Source of the DNA: Eumeta japonica
Lineage: Eukaryota; Arthropoda; Insecta; Lepidoptera; Psychidae
DNA: 64,000 nt
Reading direction: 5' to 3'
Assembly: GCA_005406025.1 (NCBI GenBank)
Contig: BGZK01000156.1
Location: forward strand, 558,001-622,000
Positions 61,801 through 64,000 of this stretch are shown here, in pieces. The notes beneath the pieces are model-generated. The model did not search any database. It saw only the letters and a list, made by a program, of their open reading frames with translations, and had not been told where the DNA came from. The first letter of the stretch is position 1, and each line of letters begins with the position of its first letter. The translations under genes were made by a program, and so were the position numbers.

Positions 61801-64000
61801 GAATCGGACAAAGGATAAACAAAAACGAATTATTTTGTTGGACTTTGGACTACGGCAACGTCGTTATCTGACCGTTATAAGACGGCAAAATTAACAATAT
61901 CAGAAATGTTGCGTTTCACCAAGCGCTTTTCTGATACACCTTTATGTATACTTCCTCGGGTTCAACATGCACAATGTACTAGGAGTACATTCGATCATAG
62001 TAGAGGATTCCGGTGCGCACACACCCACAAGATGAAGTCAAATACACAAGTGAAAGTGAAATTCGACTATAACATATTTTTTCGGCACGTAATTTCGGCA
62101 ACTCAAAAGAGTAAAAAAAAATATTGTGTACGGCTCTTACATACAAGAGTCATAACTCTAGAAGTAAAAAATACGAAAACGGCATTAGTTCACTAACAAA
62201 ACTATCACTATTTCATCAATCTCAAACCTTTGCGTGCGTTAAGGTTTTCAAGAAAACTGGTCGTACAAAACGGAATTTTCAAACTAAAACCAAGAAGTGA
62301 CATTTGACAATATCAAAATGTAAGATTATGTGAAATTTATTTATTCTATTTAATAAAATAATAAACTCACCGATTTACAATAATCAATGCTATACTTAAA
62401 ATATCAATATCTAAAAAGCAATTACGTTATATAATTGACAAAAGTTCATTGATCACAGATTTTAAAATATCATTTAATAAGTTAGGTTCGAATGAGTAAA
62501 AACTCAGGGATCGAACTTTCCGTTAGTATTTTCCGACCTAGTGTGTAACACGCCTAATTCCGCAGACGGCGGCCGACGCTTGACGCACACAGCGCGCACG
62601 GCCGAGGGCGTCGCCCGGCGCGCAGCCGCCCGCCCAAACCGTGCCGTGTACCGGGCACTCTATTCCCGATAGATATCAATGCTTTATTACATACTCTATT
62701 TCACGTTTTATTTGTGTTCACGCATAACTTGTAAATTTAACAGAAATAATATGTCAAATTTTAAATTTAATTACAGATATCACACGCAGAAATACCGAAT
62801 AGAAAACTTTTGACTATTAATTGCTTAATTTAAGATATTCAAAGACAGAACAGAATACAAAAACGGGATGTAGATCAGACGAATAAATAATAACAGATAC
62901 GAAACTGTCAAAGACATACATCTGCAATAATTTTCTCACTTCCCCTCATGAAATTACCGTTGCAGTAAAAAAAAAAATGAAAAATACACAAATTATATTT
63001 CTACTTTGAAATCGATATTTTCGTCGTCTACTGTACCCTGAGAAGTAAATAGGCGCTATATAAAGCTGTGAGTGACGTTAAAAGCCTCTCGTGCCTGAAA
63101 TATCGCCGGGCGGATTTCTCCGCGCCCCGGCTCGGCCCTGCCGAATGAAATGATAATAGCGAGAGACATTTACATTTAAATATCTGATAAGATATAACAA
63201 AACAAAAATCGGCTAAGTACGAGTCGGAGAACATAATTTGATTCAACTTTTGTTACCGATAAAGCATATTTATATAAAATGATTTAATATAATAAATATC
63301 ACTTTATAACAAAATGTAAACGAACAGCGGCTATTTACAAGTTCTACAAAATTTTGTGTTACTATAGTAAAAAAGAACTAAAAAAAACTGTTTATTAACG
63401 AAATTCTAAAAATTTTACTTGAATTTACACTTTATGCCCTTTAGGTGAAACTTATGTTTGCATATCTTTCTGAGGATATTTTCAGAGATAAAATCAAAAA
63501 CTTGTGATTGCTTATTTTTTCATTTAACTTCACAGTTACTCTTCCTAAACCAATATAACAAACATTTTCGACTTTTGAATCTCACGTTTACATACACACA
63601 ATAATTTCTAAGAAAATTGTCCGTGATTGAGAAAAAATACTAATAATCTGTACGTTTGTGCGATCGGGTCACGCGATAGCATGAAAGGATTTCGTAATCC
63701 GATACATTTTTCATATTATAAATAGAAATAAAATAAACAATCTAGAACGATTCTCGCATTCTAACTAAATTTCAAGACCTATATTGATTAATTTTGCTAA
63801 TATTAGTTTACAAACATAAATACTGCAACATTGTCCGTTTTCAGTAATTCCTACACTTAATATTATTTACTTGTTATCTTTTTTTTTTTATATAACGGCG
63901 AAATTTTATAATAAATTCGTTGTTGTTAAACGGAAAATCTTTGCCGAGTCGTCGGTGGGTTTACCAAAGATAACGCCACCAATAATATACTTTTACTTAA
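58881..64000. other. Upstream DNA with GC-rich islands
   Basis: No coding exon was found. GC-rich islands at 60530-60620, 62545-62660 and 63085-63145 stand out from AT-rich DNA and are candidate promoters or noncoding first exons of the minus-strand gene. A stretch at 61660-61745 begins TAGCCTAGTGATTAGA, similar to a tRNA A box, but the B box is poor, so it is at most a decayed SINE. Other frames are short. Confidence 0.4.
63036..63065 (-). promoter_or_regulatory. Candidate TATA and initiator upstream of Svil
   Basis: On the minus strand CTTTATATAGCG (63065-63054) is followed about 20 bases later by TCTCAGGG, next to a GC-rich island at 63085-63145. The arrangement fits a core promoter reading toward Svil. 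No exon was identified after it. Confidence 0.3.

Overview
The window is most likely from a lepidopteran (moth or butterfly) nuclear genome. It is AT-rich, its genes have many short exons separated by kilobase introns, and its repeats are types familiar from Lepidoptera: short Helitrons with a TC start and a CTAGT end, degenerate non-LTR reverse transcriptase, a mariner relic, foldback and TIR elements, and (TA)n tracts. No bacterial, organellar, rRNA, convincing tRNA or CRISPR features were seen.

Two genes dominate and converge tail to tail. On the + strand, about 1.94-6.96 kb, is a three-exon gene for a secreted protein of about 400 residues. It has a signal peptide, one peritrophin-A type chitin-binding domain (CBM14) whose six cysteines are completed by splicing, and a very long tail rich in Glu, Pro and Asp. 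It has a TATA box, GT-AG introns, a stop codon and a downstream AATAAA.

On the - strand, from 57.1 kb down to 9.3 kb, is a supervillin orthologue (Svil), a gelsolin/villin-family actin-binding protein. Fifteen coding exons could be chained with every splice phase agreeing, about 1,206 residues, ending in a villin headpiece with the terminal motif LKKEIGLF. The 5' end is open: the first exon found begins in phase 1, so an upstream exon or alternative start is missing. A 27 kb intron (27,618-54,757) separates the N-terminal exons from the rest. Just upstream of the exon at 27,507-27,617, and within that intron, lies a 470-codon ORF with an N-terminal membrane segment. It can be joined in phase to the next Svil exon through a GC-AG intron, so it may be an alternative first exon giving a membrane-anchored supervillin, or else a separate nested gene. 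A short open exon with its own stop (24,911-25,030) can be joined in phase and may be an alternative 3' end.

Layout: 1-1.9 kb upstream DNA; 2-7 kb chitin-binding gene; 7-9.3 kb intergenic and Svil 3' UTR; 9.3-22.2 kb dense Svil exons; 22.2-27.5 kb intron with a LINE relic; 27.5-29.4 kb Svil exon plus the large ORF; 29.4-54.7 kb long intron with GC-rich islands and many transposon relics, including a cluster of three inverted-repeat elements at 43.2-46.2 kb; 54.7-57.1 kb three N-terminal Svil exons; 57.1-64 kb upstream DNA with an LTR-retrotransposon relic and GC-rich, promoter-like islands.
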